DNA from: Geotrypetes seraphini
Taxonomy: Eukaryota; Chordata; Amphibia; Gymnophiona; Dermophiidae
Direction of reading: 5' to 3'
Assembly (NCBI RefSeq): GCF_902459505.1
Contig: NC_047088.1
Coordinates: 100,183,704-100,247,703, forward strand
Length of the DNA stretch: 64,000 bases
Under the pieces are notes generated by a model. It did not search any database. It saw only the letters and a list, made by a program, of their open reading frames with translations, and was not told the DNA's origin. The translations under genes were made by a program, and so were the position numbers. Below, in pieces: positions 1 to 10,616 of the stretch (position 1 is its first letter; every line of letters begins with the position of its first letter).

Positions 1-2158
1 TTAGACAATATGTTTCTAGGCATTTAAACTAGAAGGTGGGGGTAGCGTATGTATGAAGGACAATTATAGAGACCATCCCCGGCAAAAGCCATGATGATAG
101 TAAAGATTGCAACACAAACAATATTAGCAACTCACTTCTTAGCTTTGCAAAGGGAAGTGAAACGAAACAAAAAACTATACAAAAAAGATCACCGCTGAAA
201 AAATAGCTGGAAAGCGATGACCACAAATGCTCGCAGTCTAAGCAATAAAGTTCATGATCTGCAAGTCCTGATGTTAGAGGGAGACCTGGATATTGTTGCT
301 ATCACAGAGACGAGGTTCAGTGAATCCCATGGATGGGATGCAAACATACTGGGATATAATCTTTTTAGAAAGGACAGAGATGGTCAAAAAGGTAGAGGAA
401 TAGCTCTCTATGTAAAGAGGATGCAGACAATGAACTAATTGAAGACATTGAGACCATCACACTGCGTGGAGATACAGTGTTGTTGGGAGACTTCAATATG
501 CCTGATGTGGACTGGAACAAACCCTTCGCTACAACCAGGGGCAGCAAGAGGCTACTAGCCTCCATGCGAGGAGCATGCATCAAGCAGATGGTACTAGAAC
601 CCACCAGGGATCAGGCAATCCTGGACCTGTTACTCACCAATGGAGACAGTGTCACAGAGGTATCGGTGGGAGAAACCTTGGTCTCCAGCGACCACAACAT
701 GGTGTGGTTCCACCTCAAGAAAGGGACCACTAGATCAAATACATCGACTAAGGTCCTAAATTTTAAAGGAACTAACTTTCAGGGCATGGGGGACTATGTC
801 TACAAAACGCTGCAAAACCAGAGCACGACGGACAGTGTAGAGGTGCTATGGTCGGCTCTGAAATCTACTCTGCAAGAAGCAACCAACATATACATAAAAA
901 CCGTGAGCAAACGACGCAGAAAAAATAGACCACAGTGGTTCTCTGTGGAGATCTCAGAACTAATAAAGCAAAAGAAAAAAGCTTTCATAACCTACAAACA
1001 ATCACAACAACCAGAATCTAAAGAAACCTACCTGGCGAAATCCAGAAAAGTTAAAACGACAGTCAGAGAGGCCAAACTCCGGATGGAAGAAAACATAGCT
1101 AGGCAGGTTAAAAAAGGGGATAAATCCTTTTTTAAATACGTTAGCAACAGGAAGAAGAACACAAGCGGTATTGGGCGCCTAAAGAAATCTGACGGTAACT
1201 TTGCAGATTCGGACGCAGACAAAGCAGAACTACTCAATAACTACTTCTGCTCAGTCTTCACCTGCGAAGCACCAGGATCCGGACCTCAGCTACAGACAAA
1301 GGGGAGCTCAGAGGACCCATTCCGTACATGGAATTTACAGCGAGCAACGTCTACCACGAGCTATCAAAACTAAAGGTAAACAAAGCTATGGGCCCGGATA
1401 ATCTACACCCCAGAGTACTTCAAGAATTGAGAGATGTCATGGCAGAACCATTAGCCGAGCTTTTCAATCTTTCCCTAAGCAAGGGAAAAATTCCCTTGGA
1501 CTAGAAAACTGCCAACGTTAGTCTGCTCCACAAAAAGGGATGCAGGTCAGAGGCTGAAAATTACAGATCAGTGAGTCTCACATCAATAGTGAGTAAATTC
1601 ATGGAAACATTGATTAAAAACAGATTGGACACAATTCTGGACGACGAAAGATTAAGGGATCCCCACCAGCATGGCTTTACGAAGGGAAGGTCTTGTCAAC
1701 CCAATCTGATAAGCTACTTTGACTGGGTAACAAAAAAACTGGATGGGGGAGAGTCCCTGGACATCGTGTATTTAGACTTCAGTAAGGCTTTTGATAGTGT
1801 CCCACACCGTAGGTTATTGAACAAGATGAACGCGATAGGACTAGGAAAAACACTGGCTGCATGGGTAGAAGACTGGCTTAGCGGCAGACTTCAAAGGGTA
1901 ATGGTAAACGGTATTCCATCAAAAACGACCAGTGGAGTGCCGCAGGGCTCGGTCTTGGGCTCAATGCTATTTAATATCTTTGTAAGGGATCTAACTCAGG
2001 GACTTCGAGGCAAAATTACATTATTTGCTGATGACGCTAAACAATGCAACATTGTGGGCAGGGCAACAGAACCTGACAGCGCAACCAGGCCCAACACTAT
2101 GGAGCAGGACCTACTTCTACTAGAACAATGGTCTAGTACATGGCAACTAAATTTCAAT
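1..2158 (+). mobile_element. CR1-A LINE, left part (endonuclease and RT, broken)
   Basis: This is a CR1-clade non-LTR retrotransposon that already runs at the left edge. The first ~50 bases match the end of ORF1 in the CR1 copy near 8860 (TTTAAACTAGAA). From 217 an APE-type endonuclease starts with NARSLSNKVHDLQ and then ITETR. The frame stops after residues GIALYVKR (~438), and the central endonuclease is missing. It resumes at ~477 with LLGDFNMPDVDW and SSDHNMVWF. RT blocks follow at 1571-2140: [32 protein letters not shown] and FADDA. The frame is broken in several places, for example by the TAG around 1503, so this copy is dead. It is interrupted at 2158 and resumes at 6792. Confidence 0.88.
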
Positions 2159-2649
2159 CAAACAAAGCTGAGAGAAATCAAAAAGCAAAGGAAGTTCAAA
2201 ATAAACTGATATCAAAAAATAAGGAACCCCTATAGTAAACTATTCAATTAATCATAAGATATAAAGAGCATGAGTAGAATGCACAAGCATAAATAAATAT
2301 TAACCATTAAGTTATCACATATAAAATAATTTTATATGTGATAACTTAATGGTTATAGTTATCACATATAAAATAATTTTATATAAGAACATAAGAACAT
2401 AAGCAGTGCCTCCGCCGGGTCAGACCATAGGTCCATCCTGCCCGGCAGTCCGCTCCCGCGGTGGCCCAAACAGGTCACGACCTGTCTGAATCACCAGAAG
2501 GGGCTCCCTTGCCACCTTGGTTTCTCATTGAAGTCCTATCTTCCCATCGTAGTCCTAACCCTCCGGTCTTGCACATGCACGACCTGTTGGGTTTCTATAC
2601 TTATTACCTGGTTAGCTTTCTATACCTGTGTTACATCCCAGCACCTCTC

Positions 2650-5600
2650 TCAGTATCCCACGATCCCTTTATCCCTCAGGAATCCGTCCAATCCCTGTTT
2701 GAATCCCTGTACCGTACTCTGCCTGATCACTTCCTCCGGTAGCGCCTTCCAAGTGTCCACGACCCTTTGGGTGAAAAAAAACTTCCTTGCATTTGTTTTG
2801 AACCTATCTCCCTTCAGTTTCTCTGAATGCCCCCTCGTACTTGTTGTCCCCTTCAGTCTGAAGAATCTGTCCCTATCCACCCTCTCTATGCCCCTCATGA
2901 TCTTGAAGGTCTCTATCATATCTCCCCTGAGCCTCCTTTTTTCCAGAGAGAAGAGCCCCAGCCTATCCAACCTCTCGGCGTATGGGCAGTGTTCCAGCCC
3001 TTTTACCAGTTTCGTTGCTCTCCTTTGGACTCTCTCAAGTACCGCCATGTCCTTCTTGAGGTGTGGCGACCAATACTGAACGCAGTATTCCAGATGTGGA
3101 CGCACCATCGCTCGATACAATGGCATGATGACTTCCCGCGTCCTGGTTATGATGCCCCTCTTTATGATGCCCAGCATCCTGTTGGCTTTTTTCGAGGCTG
3201 CTGCGCACTGTGCAGATGGCTTCACTGATGCATCCACCAGCACACCCAAGTCTCTCTCAAGCCTGCTGTCTCCCAACAATGCCCCCCCCAATTTGTAGTT
3301 GAACAACGGGTTCTTTTTCCCTATATGCATGACCTTGCATTTTTCCACGTTAAAGCGCATTTGCCATTTGTTTGCCCAGTCTTCCAGCTTATCCAGGTCC
3401 CTTTGCAGGTCCTCACACTCCTCCCTGGACCTAACTCTACCGCACAGTTTGGTATCGTCTGCAAATTTTATAACCTCGCACTTTGCTTCCTTTTCCAGGT
3501 CATTGATAAATATGTTGAAGAGTAACGGCCCCAGCACCGATCCCTGTGGCACACCGCTCGTGACTCCCCGCCAGTCAGAATATTGGCCCTTCACTCCGAC
3601 CCTCTGCAGTCTACCCGACAACCAGTGCTTGATCCATCTGTGCACATCCCCTCCCACCCCGTGGTTCCACAGCTTCCTAAGCAGCCTTTCATGTGGCACC
3701 TTGTCGAAAGCCTTTTGAAAATCGAGGTAAATGATGTCTATGGGTTCCCCATTGTCCACCCGACTGCTTATTCCCTCAAAGAAGTACAGAAGGTTCGTTA
3801 GGCACGACCTTCCCTTACAGAATCCGTGCTGGCTTGTTCTCAGAAGGCCATTCCTCTCGATGTGCTCGCAAATGCCGTCCTTGATCATACCTTCCACCAT
3901 CTTCCCTATAATTGAAGTCAGGCTCACCGGCCTGTAGTTCCCGGGGTCACCCCTCGATCCCTTCTTGAAGATAGGTGTGACATTCGCCAATTTCCAGTCC
4001 TCTGGTACCTCACCAGTTTTCAAGGATAGGTTGCAAACATGCTGGTTTGTGCCCGCTATTTCTTGTCTTAGTTCCTTCAGAACCCTTGGGTGGATCCCGT
4101 CTGGGCCCGGTGATTTACCGCATTTTAACCTGTCTATCTGTTTGAGGACATCCTCCTTACTTACCTCTATGTGCTCCAATTTTTCGGCCTGTTCCCCACT
4201 CATGAGCTCCTCTGAGTCCGGTATATTAGATGTGTCTTCGCTCGTGAAAACCGACGAGAAGAACGTGTTCAACCTCTCAGCTACCTCTTTATCCTCCTTA
4301 ATCACTCCCTTCCTATCCCCATCGTCCAACGGCCCCACCTCCTCTCTCGCTGGTCGCTTCCCCTTTACGTAACTGAAGAATGCCTTGAAGTTTTTCGCCT
4401 CTCTGGCCAGCCCCTCTTCGTATTCCCCTTTCGCTTTTCTAACCTCTTGGTGGCATTCCTTTTGGCATTTCCTGTGCGCCTGGTGATTTTCCTCCGTTGG
4501 GTCCTTTTTCCATCTCCGGAAGGATACTTTTTTGTCATTTATTGCCCTCTTTACTTCAGTTGACATCCAAACCGGGTCCTTTGATCGCTTGTTCTTGCAG
4601 CCTTTCCTGAAACTGGGGACGTACATTCTTTGTGCTTCCTGCAGGGTGTCCCTGAATAGGGTCCAGGCGCTTCCCACAGTCTCCATCCTAAAGATGTTTC
4701 TGAGCTTCCTCCCCACCATTTCCCTCATAGCAACATAGTTCCCTTTCTTGAAGTTGAGCGCAGTTGTTGCGGTCCTCCTTACTATGGGTGTCCCCCTTTC
4801 TAATGTGAATCTGATCGCGTATTGGTCACTGTTGCCTAGTGGTCCTCCCACTTCTACCCCTCTTGCAGGCCCCCCTAATCCGTTTAGGATGAGGTCAAGA
4901 GTAGCACCCCCTCGCGTCGGTTCTTTGACTAGTTGCTCCATGAAGCAGTCCCTCACAGCTTCTACAAATCCTGTTTCCCTAGTGCAGTAGGAGTGACCCG
5001 TACTCCAGTCTATTCCCGGGTAGTTGAAGTCCCCCATCACTGTTACACTTCCAGTCCTGCATTCCTGTCTCAATTCCGCTTCCAAGTCGTGTCCGACTCT
5101 TTCTGGCGTACCAGGTGGGCGATAGTACAGCCCCAGTTTTATGCCTGCACCCTTGTTTCCCGGCAATTTGACCCATAGCGATTCCAGCCCTTCTGCCTTC
5201 GTTGCCATATCCATCCCGACCGAGTGGATAGAGTCCTTTATATATAGTGCAATGCCTCCCCCCTTCTTGTGGGTCCTGTCCCTCCTGTAGAGCTTGTACC
5301 CCGGCAGCGCCACATCCCATTGATTTTCCTCTGTCCACCTGGTTTCTGCAATTCCAATTATATCTAGGTCCTCCCCCTTGGCCACGACTTCTAGTTCACC
5401 CATCTTGGCCATGAGGCTTCTTGCATTTGCGTATAAGCACCGCAGGTCCCGTAGGTCTCGTCGTTTTACCTCCACCTCTGCATTTACCTGGGCCGCCTGC
5501 CCTTGGATTTCGGGCAGTTCTCCCGTTCCCTGTGCTTCTGCTTTGCCCTCAGCCTTTACCCTCTTAGCTTTCAGCTTCCCCACATTCCCGCCACCCCACT

Positions 5601-5895
5601 TCCCCGCTTTTCCTCTGGGTTTTCTAGAGCTACCGGCCCCCTCCTGGGCTATCATCCCTTGAGCCTCTGTTTGATCCCCCTCGCCTTGTGGTACCTCTAT
5701 ATTGCCCTCAGCTTTCGCCCTCGTGCCACCCAGTCCCCCTGTGTCTCCATGCCCCTTAGTCTTCTCCCAGCAAGCTCCCTTTACCTGATGTTTCCCTCGC
5801 TGTCTGATCATAAGATCCTCCGGTCCCTCTGCTTCCTCCCTGCAGTCAGCCCGTTCAGCATCTGTTCTGGATACTGTTGTCCGAAGCATCAACAT
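2650..5895 (-). CDS. CR1-B ORF2: endonuclease-reverse transcriptase polyprotein, open over 1081 codons
   Basis: ORF2 of a CR1 LINE nicks target DNA and reverse-transcribes the element RNA by target-primed reverse transcription. A basic, Gly/Glu-rich leader (~150 aa) precedes the APE-type endonuclease: YANARSLM, IAETRW, YRPPG, VMGDFNYPGIDW. RT blocks follow: [52 protein letters not shown] and FADDTKLC (catalytic DD present). The CR1 C-terminal part ([20 protein letters not shown]) ends in GIVGY. No stop or frameshift is seen. The endonuclease motif usually read SDH is SDQ here (codon CAA near 4825), so the catalytic His seems lost in this copy. The ATG lies 27 bases after the ORF1 stop. Retrotransposition competence is therefore doubtful despite the open frame. 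Confidence 0.92.
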   Translation of the reverse strand: MLMLRTTVSRTDAERADCREEAEGPEDLMIRQRGKHQVKGACWEKTKGHGDTGGLGGTRAKAEGNIEVPQGEGDQTEAQGMIAQEGAGSSRKPRGKAGKWGGGNVGKLKAKRVKAEGKAEAQGTGELPEIQGQAAQVNAEVEVKRRDLRDLRCLYANARSLMAKMGELEVVAKGEDLDIIGIAETRWTEENQWDVALPGYKLYRRDRTHKKGGGIALYIKDSIHSVGMDMATKAEGLESLWVKLPGNKGAGIKLGLYYRPPGTPERVGHDLEAELRQECRTGSVTVMGDFNYPGIDWSTGHSYCTRETGFVEAVRDCFMEQLVKEPTRGGATLDLILNGLGGPARGVEVGGPLGNSDQYAIRFTLERGTPIVRRTATTALNFKKGNYVAMREMVGRKLRNIFRMETVGSAWTLFRDTLQEAQRMYVPSFRKGCKNKRSKDPVWMSTEVKRAINDKKVSFRRWKKDPTEENHQAHRKCQKECHQEVRKAKGEYEEGLAREAKNFKAFFSYVKGKRPAREEVGPLDDGDRKGVIKEDKEVAERLNTFFSSVFTSEDTSNIPDSEELMSGEQAEKLEHIEVSKEDVLKQIDRLKCGKSPGPDGIHPRVLKELRQEIAGTNQHVCNLSLKTGEVPEDWKLANVTPIFKKGSRGDPGNYRPVSLTSIIGKMVEGMIKDGICEHIERNGLLRTSQHGFCKGRSCLTNLLYFFEGISSRVDNGEPIDIIYLDFQKAFDKVPHERLLRKLWNHGVGGDVHRWIKHWLSGRLQRVGVKGQYSDWRGVTSGVPQGSVLGPLLFNIFINDLEKEAKCEVIKFADDTKLCGRVRSREECEDLQRDLDKLEDWANKWQMRFNVEKCKVMHIGKKNPLFNYKLGGALLGDSRLERDLGVLVDASVKPSAQCAAASKKANRMLGIIKRGIITRTREVIMPLYRAMVRPHLEYCVQYWSPHLKKDMAVLERVQRRATKLVKGLEHCPYAERLDRLGLFSLEKRRLRGDMIETFKIMRGIERVDRDRFFRLKGTTSTRGHSEKLKGDRFKTNARKFFFTQRVVDTWKALPEEVIRQSTVQGFKQGLDGFLRDKGIVGY

Positions 5896-5924
5896 CAGAT
5901 CAGCTGTCGACTTTCCCCCTCTCC

Positions 5925-6626
5925 TCAGTTTAAAGCCCTCTCGATCTCCTTCCTCACATTGGCTGCCAGTAGTCTAGTTCCCGCTGTGCTCAGGTGCAGG
6001 CCGTTCCGCCGGTAGAGCTTGCTCTTTCCCCAGAAAGACGTCCAGTTCCTCACAAAGTGGAAGCCCTCCTCCTGGCACCATCTCCTCAACCATGCATTCA
6101 CAGCCTGGAGGTCTGCCTGCCTCTTTGCATCTGCTCTCGGTACAGGCAGGATCTCCGAGAATGCTATCCTCCGTGTGCTCCGCTTCAGCTTTCATCCCAG
6201 GACCCTGAACTGGTCAGTCAGTGTGGCCATGCTGAAGTTCCTCCGGCTCACATCATTCGTTCCGACGTGGATTATTACCGCAGTCTCCTCTGTCTCTGCT
6301 CCGTCCAGGATCCTCTCGATCCTATCAGTGATGTCTCGTGTCTTGGCCCCTGGGAGACAAGTCACTAGCCGGTCCTCCCTTCCTCCAGCTACGTGACTGT
6401 CTACCTCTCTCAAGATCGAGTCTCCCACCACAATAGCAGACTTCCCTTTCCTCAGCAACCTCCTCTGCCTCAGGTCCGTGTCCTTGGTGTAGTGCGGTGT
6501 CTCTCCCTCGGGGTCCCGGTGAGTCGCGGTCTCCTCCTCTTGCGTGGTTCCTCCACTAGGTCCTTCCCTGGTGTCGCCTTGTGGATCCTGGGTCTCATCT
6601 GCCGACATCCGTCTGTGCAGCTGCTA
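5925..6626 (-). pseudogene. CR1-B ORF1 remnant with esterase (SGNH-like) domain
   Basis: CR1 ORF1 proteins carry a coiled coil and often an SGNH-type esterase thought to help RNP assembly. This copy reads from Met at 6608 with VVGDSILREVD (GDS block), CLPGAKTRDI and IIHVGTNDV (GTND block). After an in-frame TGA at 6192-6194 the same frame continues through the Trp-rich C-terminal part to LHLSTAGTRLL and a stop at 5925. A second in-frame TAG at 6624-6626 cuts off the upstream coiled-coil remnant. The frame would be about 228 codons from 6608 without the TGA. It lies directly upstream of ORF2. Confidence 0.8.
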
Positions 6627-6791
6627 GTCCCGTTCCTCCACCTTCCTATAGGCCTCCTCGATGAATCTCTCGATGAATATGTGATAACTTAATGGTTAAT
6701 ATTTATTTATGCTTGTGCATTCTACTCATGCTCTTTATATCTTATGATTAATTGGATAGTTTACTATAGGGATTCCTTATTTTTTGATATC

Positions 6792-7506
6792 AACTAAATT
6801 TCAATGCCAAAAAATGTAAGGTAATGCATCTTGGTAGCGGTAATCCATGCAGAACATACACTTTGAATGGTGAAAACTTAACAAGAACTGTTGCAGAAAG
6901 GGACTTGGGAGTAATCATCCAGGAAGATATGAAAGCTGCCAATCAGGTGGAGAAAGCTTCAGCCAAGGCAAGACAAATGCTGGGTTGCATCAGAAGGAGC
7001 TTTATCAGCCGAAAGCCTGAAGTCATACTGCCGTTATACAGATCCATGGTGAGACCTCACCTGGAGTACTGTGTCCAGTTTTGGAGGCCACACTATCAAA
7101 AGGATGTGAAGAGAATGGAGTCGGTTCAGCGAATGGCCACTAGGATGGTCTCAGGCCTCGAGGATCTCCCATATGAGGAACGCAGACAGAGGGGAGACAT
7201 GATAGAGACATTCAAATATGTTACTGGCCGTATTGAGATAGAAGAAGACATCTTTTTCCCTACAGGTCCTACGGCAACAAGAGGGCATCCGTTAAAAATC
7301 AAGGTTGAGAGATTTCATGGTGACACTAGGAAGTATTTCTTTACCGAAAGAGTGGTTGATCTTTGGAATAATCTTCCACTTCAGGTAATTGAGGCCAGCA
7401 ACGTGCTCGATTTTAAGAAAAAAATGGGATAAGCATGTGGGTTCACTTCAAGGAAGTGCCGATGGTCCTTTTCTGCCGTCATATTCTATGTTTCTATGTT
7501 TCTATG
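6792..7506 (+). mobile_element. CR1-A LINE, right part (RT C-terminus and 3' end)
   Basis: This continues CR1-A after the nested insertion, starting with the repeated target sequence and [12 protein letters not shown]. The frame at 6824-7432 holds the CR1 C-terminal region ([55 protein letters not shown]). The element ends with the tandem tail TTCTATGTTTCTATG near 7490-7506. This tail differs from the TTCTTATG tail of CR1-B, so CR1-A belongs to another CR1 subfamily, shared with CR1-C and CR1-H in this window. Confidence 0.88.
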
Positions 7507-7955
7507 AGTGAGGATCTGCTAGGGGGAAGAAAAACTCAATTTTGGAATTTCTACCCACTGGCATTCAATCATGGGAAAAGGAAAACTTGGGCTTCTATAG
7601 GTTATTTAATTGCCCTTCTCTTTTACTTTTTTAGTTCAGTACTCTGCTTTTTCAGCAAAGTCAGGTTAGGCAATAGTGTAGCCTTCAGAGTCTCTGTTAG
7701 GGCTTTATATAAAAAGTGATTTCATTTAGATTAGCATTTTAGGTTGCATTTCAGAACATAAGATAAGATCAGATTAAGGCACAGACAGCAACTGAGGAAA
7801 GTCTCTGTTTAGTGTTTAATTCCCTCCCACTCACCCCATGGCTGATCATTTGATTTGTAGGCTCTTCAGCAAATTAGGACCAGGACATTGCTTGTGTATG
7901 ATTTTTTTTTTTTTTCTTTTTTTTCAATCTTTCATCAGCTGCAAATACTTCTGCA
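7507..7955. other. No recognised feature
   Basis: This is a 450-base gap between two CR1 copies. It holds a poly-T run near 7900 and no motif, repeat end or open frame that I can assign. The right part may be decayed 5' sequence of the following CR1-C. Confidence 0.5.
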
Positions 7956-9175
7956 ACCACAGTATGGCTGGGAAACATTGTGTCACCAAAGTGGTTGCTT
8001 AGGTTATAGGGTCCGTCTCTGTGCAGACAGAAAATGTTACCCAAGCAGAGGGAGTGTTTCCAAGTGCAAGCTGTCTTCAGCTGGAATCCCTAAAGAAGGA
8101 AGTAAAGGAACTGAGAGAGGAGGTAGCAAGACTGAGAAACATCCGTGAAAATGAGAGGTACATCAATTAAATTATTTATGAGGCATCAAAGATTTCCAGC
8201 AGTGGGGAAGATGAGGACGTGCTGAAGGAAGACAACTGGATTTGGGTTACGATACCCTGTAGGATCAATACTGTGACTCCACTTACCCTTGAACTGAAGA
8301 ACTGATATGCAGCTCTGGAAGTGGAGGAGATGAGAGCATCCCATGGATAGGAAGGACCAAAGCTTGAAATCCCCCAAAAGATATTGGTATTAGGTGGTTG
8401 GTGTTTCCCTTCTGAGGGGTACAGAGGTGGATGAGGTGGAGATGTACTGTTTACCTGGTGCCAAAATTCAAGATATTACAGAGATCTTCCAGAGACTTAT
8501 CATGTCTAATGACTATTATCCGATGATACTCATCCATGTTGGCACTAATGATATTGTGAGGTACCCCTCCAAATATATCAAAAGTGACTTTGTGGCTCTG
8601 GGAGAGAAGGTAAAGCAGTCGGGTGTGCAGGTGGTGTTCTCATCAATCCTCCCTGTCAAGGGTAAAGGCCATGGCAGAGAAGCTCACAACCTGGAGATAA
8701 ATGAGTGGCTGTGCAAATGGTGTTCTTGAGAGCATTTTGGTTTCCTGGACCATGGGATGATTTTCCAAGGGTTGCTGAGCAGGGATGGTGTGCATCTATC
8801 AAAGAAGGGAAGAAATGTCTTCAGCAGCAGACTGTCTAACCTATTGAAAAGGGTTTTAAACTAGAATCATTGGGGCAAAGTGATCAAAGCCCCAAGTAAG
8901 TATAAGCCCTCAGGTAAGTGAATCACTAAATACCTTTACAGAAATGAGAAAAAGGGGCAGTTTCTGGAAAGCAAGTTATACTAATGCTCAAAGTATGGGA
9001 AACAAGATTCTTGATCTAGAGTCTGTGATGGAAGAGTTGGATTTAGTGGTGATCACAGAGATGTGGTTCAAAGAGAGATATGACTGGGATATAGTTATAC
9101 CAGGCTATAATCTGTTCAGGAAAGACAGGGTAGGAAGAAAATGAGGGGGAGTGGTATTATATATTGTCACATGGT
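7956..9175 (+). mobile_element. CR1-C LINE: ORF1 and start of endonuclease, broken
   Basis: This is a plus-strand CR1 of the CR1-A type. ORF1 is recognisable in one broken frame: a coiled-coil block (LESLKKEVKELREEVARL, ~8075-8130), an acidic stretch (SSSGEDEDVLKEDNW), and an esterase-like part at 8394-8729 (CLPGAKIQDITE, ILIHVGTNDI). The GDS block of the esterase reads GVS here. ORF2 begins at ~8944 with YTNAQSMGNKILDLE and VVITEMWF, ending at a TGA near 9141. Several in-frame stops (for example near 8166 and 8303) show that it is inactive. The copy is interrupted after ~9175. Confidence 0.82.
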
Positions 9176-9700
9176 AGGCTCTGCGACTGAGCAGGGTAGT
9201 GAAAGGACACCTATGCCTAGGGCTAGGCAAGGGAAAATACTTTCCCAAAGAGATAAAACACTACCCACACCAACACCTCAGCCCAGAACTACAGCCAGGC
9301 AGGGAAGGTTCAGTGAAGAGCAAAGAAGTACCTATTTGTTTTTGCTGGAATTACAGAAGGGAGAACAATGGGTAAGAGGAACTAAAAGCAGTAGTGTACC
9401 AAGGAGGGGGCAGGGGGGCATTCTGCCCTGGGTGCAAGCCCTGAGGGGGTGCTCCCGGCCTTGGCGTTCAGTCCCCCCCCCCGAAGGAACGCTCGCCCCC
9501 CTGGCCTCACCGCACCACCTACGAAGCAGCCGCAGCAGGATCACGACACCCCTGCTGTCAAATTTTATTTTTTTTTGCTGCTCTCCCTGACAACCGATCA
9601 GCGCCAGCATGGATTTCCCAAAGTCACTGCAGCTTCAAAGCTTTCCCTACCACTCTGCTATTTGAGTCTGCTATGATGATTGATAACAGCCACAGAGAAT
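9176..9700. mobile_element. Insert in CR1-C with an hAT-type terminus
   Basis: CR1-C breaks at ~9175 and resumes near 9700. The insert contains, from 9389, a terminus-like CAGTAGTGTACCAAGG followed by a G-rich stretch and a GGTGCA block. This resembles the left ends of the hAT elements at 24565 and 25151. The first ~210 bases (9176-9388) are unclassified. A matching right end is not clear, so the insert looks decayed. Confidence 0.45.
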
Positions 9701-10285
9701 CCTTTTGTTATAGTGGGTGATCTTTTGACATCCAGTGATCACCACATGGTATGGTTTAATATTAAGACAGGTGTAGAGAGGGCTCATTCGAAAGTGAAGG
9801 TTCTAAACTTTAAAAAAAAAACTAATTTTGTTCAGATGGGGAATAATGTCAAGCAAATGTCTGAATGGGAACATCTAGAAGCAGTAGGAAAGCAGTGAGC
9901 AAAACTGAAAGGAGCTATTGTAAGGGCAAAAACCATTTTGTAAGAAAAGTAAATAAAAGTAAGAGGAAAAGAAGGCTGCTTTGGTTTTCAAAAGTAGTAG
10001 CTGAGAAGGTAAGGAAAAAGAGCTTAGCATTCATAAACTATAAACAATCACAGAAAGAAGATGACAGGCAAAAATATCTGTAAAAGTTAAAGAGAGTCAA
10101 AGTAAATATCTGTAAAAGTTAAGAGTTAAGAGAGTCAAATAGTCAGGAAAGCAAAGATGCAAATGGAAAACAAAATAACAGACAAGTAAAATGGTGGTGG
10201 GGGGGATAAGACATTTTATTAGATATTAGTAATAGGAGGAAGTGCAAAAGTGGCATTGTGAAACTCAAATGAGAAGGGGAGGAAT
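9700..10285 (+). mobile_element. CR1-C LINE, middle part
   Basis: CR1-C resumes with the end of the endonuclease (SSDHHMVWFNIKTG, codons near 9735). The linker before the RT follows ([26 protein letters not shown]). It parallels CR1-H at 43620-44110 base for base over long stretches. The frame is broken by several stops. It ends at a GGGGAGGAATATG motif, where a pyrimidine-rich block takes over. Confidence 0.75.
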
Positions 10286-10616
10286 ATGCCCCTTCTATAT
10301 GGCATCTTCTTTCCTTCTATTCCCTTTCCAGAAATGTTATGTCTTCCCCCTTCCATCTCTCCCTTCACCCCCATTGGTCTGGCATCCATCTTCTTCCCTT
10401 CCCTCCTCCAATGGTCTGGCATCTCTCTCCTCTTCTTCCCTTCCCTCTCCCACACCCCCATGGTCTGTCATTTCACTCTCCCTCCCCCCCCCCCACACTT
10501 CTATCAAGCATCTGCTCCTTTCTTTTCCTCCAACCCAATTCCATCCAGTATCCTTCCCCCTTATGTCTCTCCCCTTTTCCTGCACACCAATTCCATCAGC
10601 CCCCAGCCAGTACTCC
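10286..10616 (+). repeat. Pyrimidine-rich degenerate minisatellite (GGTCTGGCATC family)
   Basis: A C/T-rich block is built from a loosely repeated phrase, GGTCTGGCATCTCTCTC, with variable CCTTCC spacers, at about 10375, 10410 and 10465. The same phrase recurs in the hAT element at 38000-38230. It interrupts CR1-C, so it is probably part of a decayed hAT insertion. The long frames across it on both strands are composition artefacts. Confidence 0.6.

Larger units (their letters stand above)
2356..6678 (-). mobile_element. CR1-B LINE, near full length, young
   Basis: This minus-strand CR1 is flanked by a 20-bp direct repeat (ATGTGATAACTTAATGGTTA) at 2336-2355 and 6679-6698, which marks its target site inside the hairpin insert. 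The 3' end is at the left, with the tandem octamer CATAAGAA typical of CR1 tails, followed by the conserved block containing GGTCAGACC in the 3' UTR. The 5' end at 6678 falls inside the ORF1 coiled-coil part, so the copy is slightly 5'-truncated. It carries an esterase-like ORF1 remnant and an open ORF2. About 30 extra AT-rich bases between the tail and the target repeat (2356-2385) copy the hairpin centre and may reflect template switching. Confidence 0.88.
2159..6791. mobile_element. Hairpin insert with 14-bp target duplication, itself split by a CR1
   Basis: The sequence AACTAAATTTCAAT occurs at 2145-2158 and again at 6792-6805, and the CR1-A reading continues across it, so everything between is one insertion event plus later ones. 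The insert starts with ~49 bases of unclassified sequence (2159-2207). It then has two inverted arms of roughly 110-150 bp, 2208-2335 and 6679-6791, both ending in GATATC. The arms would form a near-perfect hairpin around an AT-rich centre. I do not recognise the family. A 14-bp duplication with a one-sided tail suggests target-primed insertion rather than a standard cut-and-paste transposon. The right half is split by CR1-B. Confidence 0.6.
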
